Shown: positions 8,301 to 15,757 of the stretch, in pieces | Numbering within the stretch: the first letter of the stretch is position 1 | How the letters are laid out: each line of letters starts with the position of its first letter | Source: Pseudoflavonifractor gallinarum | GTDB taxonomy: Bacteria > Bacillota > Clostridia > Oscillospirales > Oscillospiraceae | Direction of reading: 5' to 3' | DNA length: 64,000 bases | Assembly: GCF_014982855.1 (NCBI RefSeq) | Contig: NZ_JADCKF010000005.1 | Coordinates: forward strand, 124,001-188,000 | Notes under the pieces: model-generated | Database searches by the model: none | Told to the model about the DNA's origin: nothing | Seen by the model: only the letters and a program-made list of their open reading frames with translations | Program-made: the position numbers and the translations under genes

Positions 8301-9225
8301 GTGGGATATGGCCGGAAACAGGCGGATCGGATACAAAAACCTTGGGATCAGGATCCAGTGGCTGACGACGGTGCAGCCGGTCTCCCATGTTTGGATCCTG
8401 CCCGCACAGAGAGGCCAGCAGTTCCCCCATGGAACAGGTGCCTGCCTCCTGAGCAGCCAGCGCAGCCCCGGTGGCGCCAACATAGAGGAAGTTTTTTGGT
8501 AAAATCAATTCTTCTTCCGTGAGGGCAAAAACATCCCGGATAGCCCGAAGAACCCCTGCATTGCAGCCAACTCCGCCACATAAAGCCACAGGTTTCTCCA
8601 CAGGAAGTCCCCGCACGATAACCGCTTTATAGTTGCGGACCATTGCGTAGCAGAGCCCCAGCAGAATGTCAGGAGTAGGCACCCCCTCCTGCTGTCGGTG
8701 AATGATATCCGTTTTAGCAAAGACAGCACAGCGGCCGGAGAGGCGAGGGATGGAGTGGGCCTTTGCTACCAGTTCGGAATAATCCTCGATCCGCAAGCCC
8801 AGCCGGGACATTTGGTCCTCAAAAAAGGAGCCGGTGCCCCCGGCACAGTGCTCATTCACTGCAAATCTGGGAGGAGTACCACGATCCAGCTCTGTGAGGA
8901 AACGAGCACTTTGACTGCCAATTTCGATGGCAGATTTCACTTCCGGCGCCAGCAGACGGATACCGCGATGGATGGCGGGAATATCGCCCAGAGTCGAGAG
9001 TCCGGGGCAGGCATCTGAAAGTCGATCTCCTGCGCTTCCGGTGAGCATTACCGGATAGCCGCAAGCATTGCGATCCGCCTGCAGCAGTTCGCCGAGAAGC
9101 AACCGAACGGTTTGAACTGCGGCGCCGTGATGTGCGGAGGATTTGAACCATAAAAGCTCACCCTTCTGGGAAAGCATCACCAGTTTGACGGTAGCAGTTC
9201 CACAGTCTAAACCAATTCCATTCAT
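5362..9225 (-). CDS. Tandem 2-hydroxyacyl-CoA dehydratase activase with DUF2229 and dehydratase-like C-terminus
   Basis: 1287 residues from ATG 9225 (GAGGGTCACT ribosome site). Two BcrAD/BadFG/HgdC-type ATPase domains lie in tandem: one from residue 1 (GLDCGTATVKL), one from about 309 (GIDVGSTSTDLVLM). Each carries the pair of cysteines that in HgdC ligate the bridging [4Fe-4S] cluster (CAGGTGSF and GRCAVF; CAAGTGSF and GERCTVF), so the two halves may form the cluster within one chain. From about 617 follows a DUF2229 domain (VGVPFALMIHKFF) and a dehydratase-subunit-like C-terminus. Activases inject an electron by ATP hydrolysis into radical dehydratases. No dehydratase subunit gene lies nearby, so the substrate is unknown. 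It is divergent from a Crp-family gene and shares its iron-box-bearing upstream region. Confidence 0.88.
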   Translation of the reverse strand: MNGIGLDCGTATVKLVMLSQKGELLWFKSSAHHGAAVQTVRLLLGELLQADRNACGYPVMLTGSAGDRLSDACPGLSTLGDIPAIHRGIRLLAPEVKSAIEIGSQSARFLTELDRGTPPRFAVNEHCAGGTGSFFEDQMSRLGLRIEDYSELVAKAHSIPRLSGRCAVFAKTDIIHRQQEGVPTPDILLGLCYAMVRNYKAVIVRGLPVEKPVALCGGVGCNAGVLRAIRDVFALTEEELILPKNFLYVGATGAALAAQEAGTCSMGELLASLCGQDPNMGDRLHRRQPLDPDPKVFVSDPPVSGHIPPQGCALGIDVGSTSTDLVLMDPFGELVDFQYLRTAGDPEAAVRKGLENIRSRFGQIPLLAVGVTGSGRERIGRLIGADAVRDEITAQARAAIQCMPKADTVFEIGGQDSKYISLQNGQIADFQMNKICAAGTGSFVEEQAARMNIPLKDFGRLALTAKAPVELGERCTVFIETAIQSAQAQGATQAEVAAGLCQSIVRNYLHKVVGSKPVGHHIVLQGGVAYNPGIVAAFRQEFGDRLTVSPYFSISGAYGAALLALESTKGPSRFHGFDRQPEEEVALSAEVQRNIAFYQRGPQLLLEGYDPTPVSGRKTVGVPFALMIHKFFPMANAFFRQLGFNVLLSPPTNEEIIRLSQQTAQAETCYPVKLIHGHMAWLAEHGVDYIFLPSIHTMRHETSQVEHNYGCVYMQTAPQLAARALRLAEQGIELLNPVFDLDFGQEAMASAMLGLGKQLGIPKLRCLPALMAGAQAVRRHTAAVERQGRELLSSLNPEDKVLVLITRNYGLSDPVLNMGIPRLLLERGHKVITLSHLPAHDLDLSADYPNLYWPFGQHILSGAKLVAHHPNLYAVYLTNHGCGPDTMLSYLFRKEMGKKPYLHIEVDEHFSPVGVITRIEAFLQSLESRPSQPLPEHFQLTAVEHCSTKVVDTPEPSCGPLYVLDLPPFTTYLRKYAEMVWNVETRPMPLGDTSLVLGRAETSSKEYLPFPALLGGILNAAEKESDSFQMLIPSTQGAEADGQYPWAVEAVLANQGLERVTLVSPELETLPEHVPDPDLLFRAVLTGDLILCAPPDQRSALSPHDIPDWDSLNALASQIGSIPVKSQPLAAVGEPLTLFALNDGVLETLEQQGRSLYRAPLSEYLWFLWRDSGSVIAASWTNQMTELGRLLGARSSFSKDPEGMRTAADQLLPRFAGANGRYRLAKARELGRTSAGVLTLAPRYENTATLLDMTGEMGGIPHLHLAMDSDWDESAWSRLNSFLYYLK

Positions 9226-9245
9226 AGTGACCCTCTTTTCTTACG

Positions 9246-9274
9246 TTGACATTTTATTGGCCAAGCAGTATAAT
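9246..9274 (+). promoter_or_regulatory. Consensus sigma-70 promoter of the Crp-family gene
   Basis: TTGACA (9246-9251), 17-base spacer, TATAAT (9269-9274). The DtxR-like palindrome begins 3 bases after the -10, so a bound repressor would cover the transcription start. Confidence 0.8.
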
Positions 9275-9277
9275 AAT

Positions 9278-9295
9278 GGTTAGTTAATGCTAACT
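9278..9295. promoter_or_regulatory. DtxR-like operator (box 1)
   Basis: GGTTAG-TTAATG-CTAACT. It lies between the divergent activase and Crp-family genes and overlaps the expected +1 of the latter. Confidence 0.7.
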
Positions 9296-9320
9296 ATAAA
9301 TGTGTTTTTTGTTTTTGTCG

Positions 9321-9334
9321 GTTGCCACAGCAAC
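9321..9334. promoter_or_regulatory. Candidate Crp-family operator, copy 1
   Basis: GTTGC-CACA-GCAAC, a perfect 5+4+5 palindrome just before the ribosome site of the Crp-family gene. The same pattern recurs at 10047 and 12599, which suggests autoregulation and a small local regulon. Confidence 0.5.
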
Positions 9335-9347
9335 ACGGAGGGGGCTC

Positions 9348-10025
9348 ATGGGTTCGATTTTTGCAGCAATGCGCCGTTGTCAACTATTCGACGGTATTCC
9401 GGAAGAAAAATATCAGAATGTTCTTAACTGCCTGCATGGAGAGGTGCGGACAGTTCTGAAGGACACGGTCCTCCTGCGGATCGGCGATTGCCAAAGGCGC
9501 CCCGGCGTTGTTATGTCCGGCACCTTGAGGATCTCACTTTACAGTGAGGACGGAAATCTGCTGACCATTGATCGCCTGAGTCGGGGGCGCGTGTTTGGGG
9601 AGACATTGGTTTGCTCCATGTCCCAAGACAGCCCCATTCAAATTGATGCCCTTAACGATACAGAGGTGCTCTATCTGGACTTTGACCCTTTATTGCTTCA
9701 GCAAGAGAACGGGTGTCCATACCGGATGCGGGTAACCGCCAATTTGTTGCAGGAGATGGGAAGGGGAGCTTTATTTCTCAATCAGAAAATGCGTATTTTG
9801 GCGCAGAACCGGCTTCGCAATCGGATCAAGGTCTATCTTCAAGGTTTGCCGGTCGCCCCCAATGGTGAGATACGCTTGGAGATGGGACGTGGTGAGATGG
9901 CGGACTATCTGTGTGTAGACCGCAGCGCCCTTTCCCGGGAACTGGGCCGAATGCAGAAAGAGGGAATCCTTACTTATCAGGGACAGGTCATTCAAATTCT
10001 GGACAGTGAATTTTTAACCGCGTAG
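9348..10025 (+). CDS. Crp/Fnr-family transcriptional regulator
   Basis: 225 residues from ATG 9348, chosen for the GGAGGGGG ribosome site 3 bases away. An upstream in-frame start at 9300 has none. A cyclic-nucleotide-binding-like beta barrel covers about residues 10-115 (DTVLLRIGD, VVMSGTLRISLY, RGRVFGETLVCS), then the dimer helix, and a winged HTH near the C-terminus (RGEMADYLCVDRSALSRELG). No N-terminal Cys cluster of Fnr type is present, so oxygen sensing by an iron-sulphur cluster is unlikely. The ligand is unknown. Promoter, iron box and TTGC-N4-GCAA sites place it under iron control and probably its own control, upstream of the ABC importer. Confidence 0.9.
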   Translation: MGSIFAAMRRCQLFDGIPEEKYQNVLNCLHGEVRTVLKDTVLLRIGDCQRRPGVVMSGTLRISLYSEDGNLLTIDRLSRGRVFGETLVCSMSQDSPIQIDALNDTEVLYLDFDPLLLQQENGCPYRMRVTANLLQEMGRGALFLNQKMRILAQNRLRNRIKVYLQGLPVAPNGEIRLEMGRGEMADYLCVDRSALSRELGRMQKEGILTYQGQVIQILDSEFLTA

Positions 10026-10044
10026 ACAGAAAAATCAGGGCTAT

Positions 10045-10062
10045 CCGTTGCCATGGCAACGG
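10045..10062. promoter_or_regulatory. Candidate Crp-family operator, copy 2
   Basis: CCGTTGCCATGGCAACGG, an 18-base perfect palindrome between the Crp-family gene and the ABC importer operon, containing GTTGC-CATG-GCAAC. It could also fold as a short hairpin after the Crp gene, but the recurrence of the pattern favours an operator. Confidence 0.5.
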
Positions 10063-10097
10063 ACGGTCCTGTTGTTTTATGTAATAATCCTTCCAGT

Positions 10098-10115
10098 GGT
10101 TAGACATTGCTAACC
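10098..10115. promoter_or_regulatory. DtxR-like operator (box 2)
   Basis: GGTTAG-ACATTG-CTAACC, embedded in a wider inverted repeat (TTCCAG at 10091-10096, CTGGAA at 10117-10122). It lies 40 bases upstream of the substrate-binding protein gene. Confidence 0.7.
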
Positions 10116-10154
10116 GCTGGAAAGATTATCTTGATTCAGATTGGAGGATCTCAA

Positions 10155-11174
10155 ATGAAACGCACCCTTGCTTCCATCCTGGCTTCTGCCATGATGCTCT
10201 TTGCCCTGGCCGGTTGTGCCGGGGGCAATGCGCCTGCGGACGATACCAACCAAAACGACACGGCAGAGGAATCCAGTCAGGCCGCCGAACCGATTACCAT
10301 TTCTGTAGGCGTACCCACCGCCCCGCCTGCTCTGCCGGTTCTTCACATGATGGAGGAGCAGCTGCTGGGGGAGAATGTGACCATTGACCTGAATGTGTGG
10401 AATGCCCCGGAAGAACTTCTGGCTATGGTCCAGGGCGGAGAACATGACCTGTACGCATTTCCCCTGACCGTGATATCCACCCTCTATAATAAGGGACTAG
10501 ATGTACGTCTGATGAATGTGAACACCTGGGGTGTTACATACTTCATGACCACCGATCCGAATTTCACGACCTGGAGCGATTTGGAGGGTAAGACGGTATA
10601 TATCCCGCTTCAGTCCTCTCCTCCGGATGCGCTCACCCAGTATTTTATGAGTGAGGCCGGCTTGACGGTGGGTGAAAATGTCCAGGTGGTCTACGCCAGT
10701 ACCGCAGAGGTAGCCGCCCTTTTGGCCTCTGGGGAGGCGGAATACGCCACTTTGATCGAGCCCCAGGTTACTTCCGCCATGGCACAGAATGAGAATGTGC
10801 GCCGGGCACTCAGCTTTGAAACCGAGTGGCAGCGCTCCACCGGCACGGATACTATGATCCCTAACGCAGGCTTCGGCACCACCCAGACTTTCCTGGATGA
10901 GAACCCTGAGCTGGCCGCCCAGTTCCAGGCTGCCTATGAGGAGAGCGTGCAGTGGGTGCTGGATCACCCGGCTGAGGCTGCTGCGCTGGCTGAGGAGTAT
11001 CTGGGCATGAAAGCCGCAATTGTGGAGGCAGCGATTCCCAATATGGGCTTGACTTTTAAGAGTGCCCAGGACGCCAAAGAGGAACTGGATACCTTCTATA
11101 ACCTTCTTTACAACTTTGAGCCCTCTATGATCGGTGGAAAGCTGCCCGATGAGGGGCTGTTCTATGCAGGGTAA
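10155..11174 (+). CDS. ABC importer substrate-binding lipoprotein (SsuA/TauA/NMT1-like)
   Basis: 339 residues from ATG 10155, preceded by GGAGGATCTCAA. A lipoprotein signal peptide (MKRTLASILASAMM to the lipobox LAGC, lipid Cys near residue 21) is followed by a Thr/Asp/Asn-rich linker and a type II periplasmic-binding fold from about residue 48 (ITISVGVPTAPPALPVLHMM). Segments such as YFMTTDPN and VYIPLQSSPPDALTQYFM resemble the nitrate/sulfonate/taurine family. It is anchored outside the membrane and feeds the permease and ATPase that follow and overlap it. The substrate cannot be read from the sequence. The iron box upstream hints at a metal complex or a compound linked to iron stress. Confidence 0.87.
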   Translation: MKRTLASILASAMMLFALAGCAGGNAPADDTNQNDTAEESSQAAEPITISVGVPTAPPALPVLHMMEEQLLGENVTIDLNVWNAPEELLAMVQGGEHDLYAFPLTVISTLYNKGLDVRLMNVNTWGVTYFMTTDPNFTTWSDLEGKTVYIPLQSSPPDALTQYFMSEAGLTVGENVQVVYASTAEVAALLASGEAEYATLIEPQVTSAMAQNENVRRALSFETEWQRSTGTDTMIPNAGFGTTQTFLDENPELAAQFQAAYEESVQWVLDHPAEAAALAEEYLGMKAAIVEAAIPNMGLTFKSAQDAKEELDTFYNLLYNFEPSMIGGKLPDEGLFYAG

Positions 11175-11913
11175 GGCGGGACTGTGGTTCCGCCGTGCCT
11201 TGGGAGTGTGCCTGCTGCTGGGAGCCTGGCAGCTGGCATCTCTCTTTTTCCCGCCGCTGGTGGTGCCCCCCATTGCCCAGGTCCTTTCTACATTGGTTCG
11301 GCTGATGACGCAGTCGGATTTCGGAGCCACCATAGGAACAACGATCCTGAGGCTGATTGCCGGATTGGCCATCGGTGTGGGCGTTGGCGCTGTTCTGGGA
11401 CTGTTGTTTGGCCTGTGTCCCAAGATAGAGGACGTGGGAACCCCACTGATCCATGTACTCCAAGCCATTCCGCCCGTATGTTGGGTGGTTCTGGCACTGG
11501 TGTGGTTCGGATTTAACGGAAAGCCCTGCGTCTTCATTGTAGCCACAGCCACAGTTCCAACTGTGGTGATCAACCTTAGTCACGGCGTCCGCAGCGTAGA
11601 TCCACGGCTGTTGGAGATGGCGCGCCTTTACCAATTTTCCCGCTGGAAGACGCTGCGCCATGTAACCCTTCCTTCTATCCGCCCCTATTTCCGCTCAGCG
11701 CTGGAAATCGTGATCGGAGGCGGATGGAAGCTGGCAGTTATGGGAGAGGTTCTTACTACAAACAGCGGAATCGGAGGAGCCATCACCACGGCCCGGCTCA
11801 ACATCGAGCCCGATGCCATCATTGCCTGGTCGCTGCTGCTGGTATTGGGTTGCTATCTCACACAGAGATTGCTGAGGATGGCTTTTTGTGGGAAAGAAGG
11901 TGTGACATGCTGA
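11164..11913 (+). CDS. ABC importer permease (SsuC/TauC-like)
   Basis: 249 residues from ATG 11164, overlapping the end of the binding-protein gene by 11 bases. About six membrane segments are visible, starting with RRALGVCLLLGAWQLASLFF, and the BPD_transp_1 coupling region appears around residue 170 (MARLYQFSRWKTLRHVTLPS), matching the EAA loop that contacts the ATPase. The family imports sulfonates, nitrate, pyrimidine precursors and similar small molecules. It is translated together with its neighbours in one operon with the ATPase. Confidence 0.9.
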   Translation: MQGKAGLWFRRALGVCLLLGAWQLASLFFPPLVVPPIAQVLSTLVRLMTQSDFGATIGTTILRLIAGLAIGVGVGAVLGLLFGLCPKIEDVGTPLIHVLQAIPPVCWVVLALVWFGFNGKPCVFIVATATVPTVVINLSHGVRSVDPRLLEMARLYQFSRWKTLRHVTLPSIRPYFRSALEIVIGGGWKLAVMGEVLTTNSGIGGAITTARLNIEPDAIIAWSLLLVLGCYLTQRLLRMAFCGKEGVTC

Positions 11914-12593
11914 AACTGAGCGGGATCACCAAGTCCTATGACGGATTACCTGTCCTGTCTGATTTGTCTTTGACCCTTTCTCCGGGGGAGATCGTGGCCC
12001 TGATCGGTCCCTCCGGCTGCGGAAAGACCACGCTTCTTAACCTGATTTCAGGTCTGGCAACACCTGACACGGGTACCATCGAGGGAACCGATACTCGGCT
12101 GAGCTATATGTTTCAAAGTCCCCGCCTTCTGCCGTGGCGAACGGTGGAAGAAAACATCCGTCTGGTTCGTGAGGATGCCGAGCCGGAGGCTGTGCGTACC
12201 CTCATTTCGGATGTAGGGCTGAAAGGCTTTGAGGGGTACTATCCTACGCAGCTCTCCGGGGGCATGGCCCGTCGCTGTGCGCTGGCACGGGCCTTCCATT
12301 TCGGCGGAGAGTTCTTCCTGATGGATGAGCCCTTTCAGGGGCTGGACTACGGCATTCGCATGGAGATGGTGAATATGCTTCTGGAGATCTGGAAGATCAA
12401 AAAGCCAGGCGTTCTGTTTGTCACCCACGAAATTGATGAGGCGTTGACCGTGGCCACCCGGATTGCTGTCCTGACACCCAGGCCAACCACCATTCAAACA
12501 TGGATCACCCTGCCTGGCCGGGAAGGCCGGGATGCCTCGGCACCGGAACTGACGGAGATCCGGCGGGAAATTATTGGTCGCATCACAGCCTGA
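11907..12593 (+). CDS. ABC importer ATPase (SsuB/TauB-like)
   Basis: 228 residues. ATG 11907 overlaps the permease stop. Walker A GPSGCGKTT near residue 35, Q-loop MFQSPRLLPW, signature LSGGMARRCALARA, Walker B FFLMDEPFQGLD and H-loop FVTHEIDEAL are all present, so the enzyme should be active. The signature has MARR where QRQR is usual. The protein is somewhat shorter than common SsuB proteins but complete. It energises the importer encoded just upstream. Confidence 0.92.
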   Translation: MLKLSGITKSYDGLPVLSDLSLTLSPGEIVALIGPSGCGKTTLLNLISGLATPDTGTIEGTDTRLSYMFQSPRLLPWRTVEENIRLVREDAEPEAVRTLISDVGLKGFEGYYPTQLSGGMARRCALARAFHFGGEFFLMDEPFQGLDYGIRMEMVNMLLEIWKIKKPGVLFVTHEIDEALTVATRIAVLTPRPTTIQTWITLPGREGRDASAPELTEIRREIIGRITA

Positions 12594-12598
12594 TCGTT

Positions 12599-12612
12599 GT
12601 TGCTGTGGCAAT
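12599..12612. promoter_or_regulatory. Candidate Crp-family operator, copy 3
   Basis: GTTGC-TGTG-GCAAT between the ABC ATPase and the first cupin gene; one outer base departs from the palindrome. Third occurrence of the TTGC-N4-GCAA pattern in 3.3 kb. Confidence 0.4.
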
Positions 12613-12671
12613 GGAATGATCCCGTTTCCTGGGGTATCATAAGGATAAAACGACCCATGGAGGTATGAGCA

Positions 12672-13001
12672 ATGGACTTTTTACGCAACCTGCCCACACA
12701 GCAGCCCCAGCAGCTCACCCAGCTGATTCAGATTCAACCTGGCCGCGTGGTCAGTATGGCCATGAGCCGGCAGGAACACTGCCAAATGACTCTTTTGGCC
12801 TTCGGCGACGGGGAGAGTATCAGTGAGGAATGCTATTTTGGCGATACCCTCTACTACATTCTGGAGGGGGCGCTTGATGTCTCTGCGGGGGAGGACAGCC
12901 GCTGTCTTCAAACGGGCGATTGCCTGGCTGTTCCCGCCCATACTCCCCACGCAGTAGTTGCTCCGGATGGCTGCAAGCTGCTGCAGATCACGCTTTCATA
13001 A
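12672..13001 (+). CDS. Small cupin-domain protein
   Basis: 109 residues with a single cupin barrel. ATG 12672 follows TGGAGGTATGAGCA. The strand pattern GDTLYYILEGALDV, then QTGDCLAVPAHTPHAVVA, is the second cupin motif with its Pro/His-rich PAHTPHAV segment; the first motif is weak, so metal binding is uncertain. It is followed 20 bases later by a related cupin gene. Such proteins bind small ligands or metals, or act as isomerases; no substrate can be assigned. It is probably co-expressed with the ABC importer, or separately through the candidate Crp site at 12599. Confidence 0.82.
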   Translation: MDFLRNLPTQQPQQLTQLIQIQPGRVVSMAMSRQEHCQMTLLAFGDGESISEECYFGDTLYYILEGALDVSAGEDSRCLQTGDCLAVPAHTPHAVVAPDGCKLLQITLS

Positions 13002-13021
13002 TGATTTAGGAGGAATAACTC

Positions 13022-13366
13022 ATGGAAACCCTGATTAAGAATGTCCCTCATGCGCAGCCCTTTACCTTGAAGGGGCAAGTGGAATATGAAGCGGGTAAGG
13101 TTGTCAGCCTGACCCTGGCCCAACAGCCCGGTGCGGGGATCACCCTGTTTGCCTTTGATGCGGGTGAGGCCATCAGCACCCACGCCGCTCCCGGAGACGC
13201 TATGGCGACCATTTTGGAAGGAACGGCACAAATTACCATTGACGGTGTTCCCCACACCCTGAACGCAGGAGAAGCCATTATCATGCCTGCCGGCATCCCT
13301 CACGCGGTACAGGCGGTGACAGCGTTCAAGATGTACCTGGTGGTCGTGAAGATCCCGTCCTGCTGA
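13022..13366 (+). CDS. Small cupin-domain protein, second copy
   Basis: 114 residues from ATG 13022, with AGGAGGAATAACTC immediately upstream. Single-barrel cupin: GDAMATILEGTAQITIDG, then LNAGEAIIMPAGIPHAVQA. It resembles the previous cupin along its length (QPG..VSL/VSM, LLAFGDGESIS versus LFAFDAGEAIS), so the two are likely a tandem duplication and may form a heterodimer. Function unknown; the operon context suggests a role with the imported compound. Confidence 0.84.
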   Translation: METLIKNVPHAQPFTLKGQVEYEAGKVVSLTLAQQPGAGITLFAFDAGEAISTHAAPGDAMATILEGTAQITIDGVPHTLNAGEAIIMPAGIPHAVQAVTAFKMYLVVVKIPSC

Positions 13367-13433
13367 CAGAATAAGAACGGATTCTATAGAAGCGTTTTGA
13401 CATTTGTAAAGCCAGTTTTTTATTCCAGTCCTG

Positions 13434-13536
13434 TCAGCAATTCGGCACACCCAGCATATCCAGCTCTGTGGGATCATGCGTGACAAGCAGCACGGTTTTT
13501 TCCATGCACAGGCGTTGGGTATATAGAGGCATGTAT
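13434..13536 (-). pseudogene. Relic of an ABC transporter ATPase (C-terminal fragment)
   Basis: The minus strand reads MEKTVLLVTHDPTELDMLGV before a TGA at 13434. This is the H-loop region (LLVTHDPTEL) of an ABC ATPase. The frame is closed upstream by a TGA near 13537, and no Walker A, signature or Walker B remains, so this is a leftover of a deleted gene in the opposite orientation to the intact importer. Confidence 0.6.
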
Positions 13537-13569
13537 CAGGAAAATAATTACCCATTTAGAAAGAAGTAA

Positions 13570-13609
13570 AATAAGGAGAGGCGATCTCTGTAGATTGCCT
13601 CTCCTTATT
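13570..13609 (-). terminator. Rho-independent terminator after the P-type ATPase
   Basis: A perfect 13-bp stem (AATAAGGAGAGGC at 13570-13582, complement at 13597-13609) lies just downstream of the ATPase stop, with A/T-rich flanks. Confidence 0.7.
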
Positions 13610-13611
13610 CG

Positions 13612-15705
13612 TCATGGTGTATTCTTTTTGCTAAGTGGTAATGCATTCATACTCCGTAAGCTGACGCCCAGGGTGGAAAGATTGTGCAGCGTGGCGGAGG
13701 TGGCTGGCGGCAGGACTCCGGCTACGCCCAGAGCGATCAGGGCGCCATTGAAGCCGATAACAAAGCGATAGTTGGAGTGGATGCGCGCCATCAGCGCCAT
13801 GGCGATCCGACGCAGCTCTACAAGCTCCCAGAGGCTGTCGGCGGCAATGGTGATGTCCGCGATCTCCCGGGCGATGGCGGCGCCGTCGCTGATGGCAATG
13901 CCTGCATCCGCCTCGGACAAGGCCGGTGAGTCGTTGATGCCGTCGCCCACCATCAGGACGGTATGCCCCTCCCGGCGTAGCCGTGCCACATACTCCGCCT
14001 TGTCCGCCGGCAGGACTCCGGCGCGGAAGTCATCCACTCCCACCTGTGCGGCGATGGCTGCGGCGGTGCGGTAACTATCGCCGGTGAGCATGACGGTACT
14101 GGTGACTCCCAGAGCACGGAGGGTGGACAGGACTTCCTTCGCCTCCTCCCGCAGCGGGTCGGAGATGCAGATCACAGCGGCCAGCTGTCCCCCCACCGCC
14201 AGATACAGGTGGGAATACTCCGGCGGCAGCGCATCAAAGCGTTCCTGCTCGCCCTCTGGAATGACGCAGCCCTCATCCTCAAAGATAAAGTGCGCGCTGC
14301 CGATGAGGACTCGCTCCTCATCGACGGTGCTTGCGATGCCGTGAGCCACCAGATACTCCACCTTGGAGTGGTACTCCTCGTGGCGCAGGCCCCGGCGCTT
14401 GGCCTCCTCCACCACGGCGTTGGCCATGGAATGGGGGAAGTGCTCCTCCAGACAGGCAGCCAGCCGCAGCATTTCGGATTCCTCTTTGCCACCGAAGGAC
14501 ACCACCTGAGCCACCCGGGGGCAGGCGTGGGTCAGGGTGCCGGTCTTGTCGAAAACGATGGTGTCGGCGGCAGCCACCGCCTCCAGGAACTTGCCGCCCT
14601 TGACGGTGATATGGGCCCGTCCCGCCTCCCGCATGGCAGAGAGGACGGCCAGAGGCATGGCCAGTTTCAGGGCGCAGGAGAAGTCCACCATCAGCACCGA
14701 CAAAGCCCGTGCCACATTGCGGGTAAGAGCAAAACTCAGCAGGCTCCCTACAAAGGTATAGGGCACCAGCTTGTCCGCCAGATTGGCAGCCTTGCTCTCA
14801 GCCTCCGACTTCATCTGCTCCGACTGCTCGATCATGTGAACGATCTGGTCATAGCGGCTCTGACCGGAGGCCTGCTTCACCTCCAGCACACACTCGCCCT
14901 CCTCCACCACGGTGCCGGCATAGACTGCGCCTCCGGGTCGCTTGGGCACCGGGATGGACTCACCGGTGAGGGACGCCTGATTGACGGTGACCTCCCCCTC
15001 CAGCACCAGGCCGTCCACGGGGACGATGCCGCCGGCACGAACCACCACGGCGTCCCCCGGCTGGATCTGGGACACGGGGACCAGCACTTCGCCCTGGGCT
15101 GTGCGCAGCCAGACCCGGTCCACATTCAGCGACATGCACCGGGCCAGATCCGCCACAGATTTCTTTCTTGTCCACTCCTCCAGCAGTTCGCCCACCTCCA
15201 GCAGGAACATGACCATTCCGGCGGTTCCAAAGTCCCTTCTGCAGGCGGAAATGGAAATAGACAGGGCATCCAGCAGTTCCACCTTGATGCGGCGGCGCAG
15301 CAGGCAGCGCAGTCCCCGCCGTACAAAGGGGATCATGTGCCAGAGTATGCGGGCAATCCGCAATGGAGGTGGGAGAAACAGGGTACAGGCAGCTTTGCAC
15401 ACTACCTTAGTTACCAGTTTCTCCTCGAATTCCCGGTTCAGCGCCCGGCTGCTGTGGGCGGGCAGCGCGGTGGTCTGCTCCGCCTCCTGCCAGGAAAAAT
15501 GCCGAATCTCATTCAGCACGGTTTGGCGAGTCCCATCGTAGTACAGGATGACGCAGCAGGTGCGCTCGTGGACGGTGACCTGCCGGCACCAGGACTTTCC
15601 CTGAATCCATGCCTCCAGCAGATCCGCCTGAGCGAGTGTCATCTGTTTTTGCCGCAGCCGGAACCGGATGCGCCCCCGGCTCTCGTGCAATATGGTTGCG
15701 TTCAT
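13612..15705 (-). CDS. P1B-type heavy-metal-translocating ATPase
   Basis: 697 residues from ATG 15705, chosen because AGGAGG lies 5 bases upstream; a GTG at 15720 is less likely. Actuator motif TGES (ASLTGESIPVP), phosphorylation motif DKTGT with Asp386, an HFPHS segment at the place of the P1B His-Pro motif, and the hinge GDGINDSPAL are all visible. The membrane metal site reads SCALKLAMP instead of the CPC or SPC of classical Cu/Zn/Fe pumps. The N-terminus (ILHESRGRIRFRL) is an HMA-like fold without CxxC. The protein exports a metal across the inner membrane. The variant motif leaves the metal open; Mn, Fe and Zn are candidates. Next to it are two tiny partner genes. Confidence 0.9.
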   Translation of the reverse strand: MNATILHESRGRIRFRLRQKQMTLAQADLLEAWIQGKSWCRQVTVHERTCCVILYYDGTRQTVLNEIRHFSWQEAEQTTALPAHSSRALNREFEEKLVTKVVCKAACTLFLPPPLRIARILWHMIPFVRRGLRCLLRRRIKVELLDALSISISACRRDFGTAGMVMFLLEVGELLEEWTRKKSVADLARCMSLNVDRVWLRTAQGEVLVPVSQIQPGDAVVVRAGGIVPVDGLVLEGEVTVNQASLTGESIPVPKRPGGAVYAGTVVEEGECVLEVKQASGQSRYDQIVHMIEQSEQMKSEAESKAANLADKLVPYTFVGSLLSFALTRNVARALSVLMVDFSCALKLAMPLAVLSAMREAGRAHITVKGGKFLEAVAAADTIVFDKTGTLTHACPRVAQVVSFGGKEESEMLRLAACLEEHFPHSMANAVVEEAKRRGLRHEEYHSKVEYLVAHGIASTVDEERVLIGSAHFIFEDEGCVIPEGEQERFDALPPEYSHLYLAVGGQLAAVICISDPLREEAKEVLSTLRALGVTSTVMLTGDSYRTAAAIAAQVGVDDFRAGVLPADKAEYVARLRREGHTVLMVGDGINDSPALSEADAGIAISDGAAIAREIADITIAADSLWELVELRRIAMALMARIHSNYRFVIGFNGALIALGVAGVLPPATSATLHNLSTLGVSLRSMNALPLSKKNTP

Positions 15706-15757
15706 AGGTTCCTCCTTCACGAAAAGAGGGAGCCGCTGGCGGCTCCCTCTGGGTCAA

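Noticed and set aside
9278-9295. GGTTAG-N6-CTAACC read as an FNR/CRP or Fur box
   Set aside because: FNR/CRP sites have TTGAT or TGTGA cores and Fur boxes are built on GATAAT; the pattern and the local DtxR genes fit the DtxR type better. The GATAATC palindrome at 28116 is Fur-like in letters but lies uniquely between two TetR genes, so I assigned it to TetR.
10497-11573. Long open frame on the minus strand opposite the ABC importer genes
   Set aside because: It lies fully antisense to a convincing lipoprotein and permease with all family motifs, has no ribosome site and no recognisable domain. GC-rich third positions create such frames.
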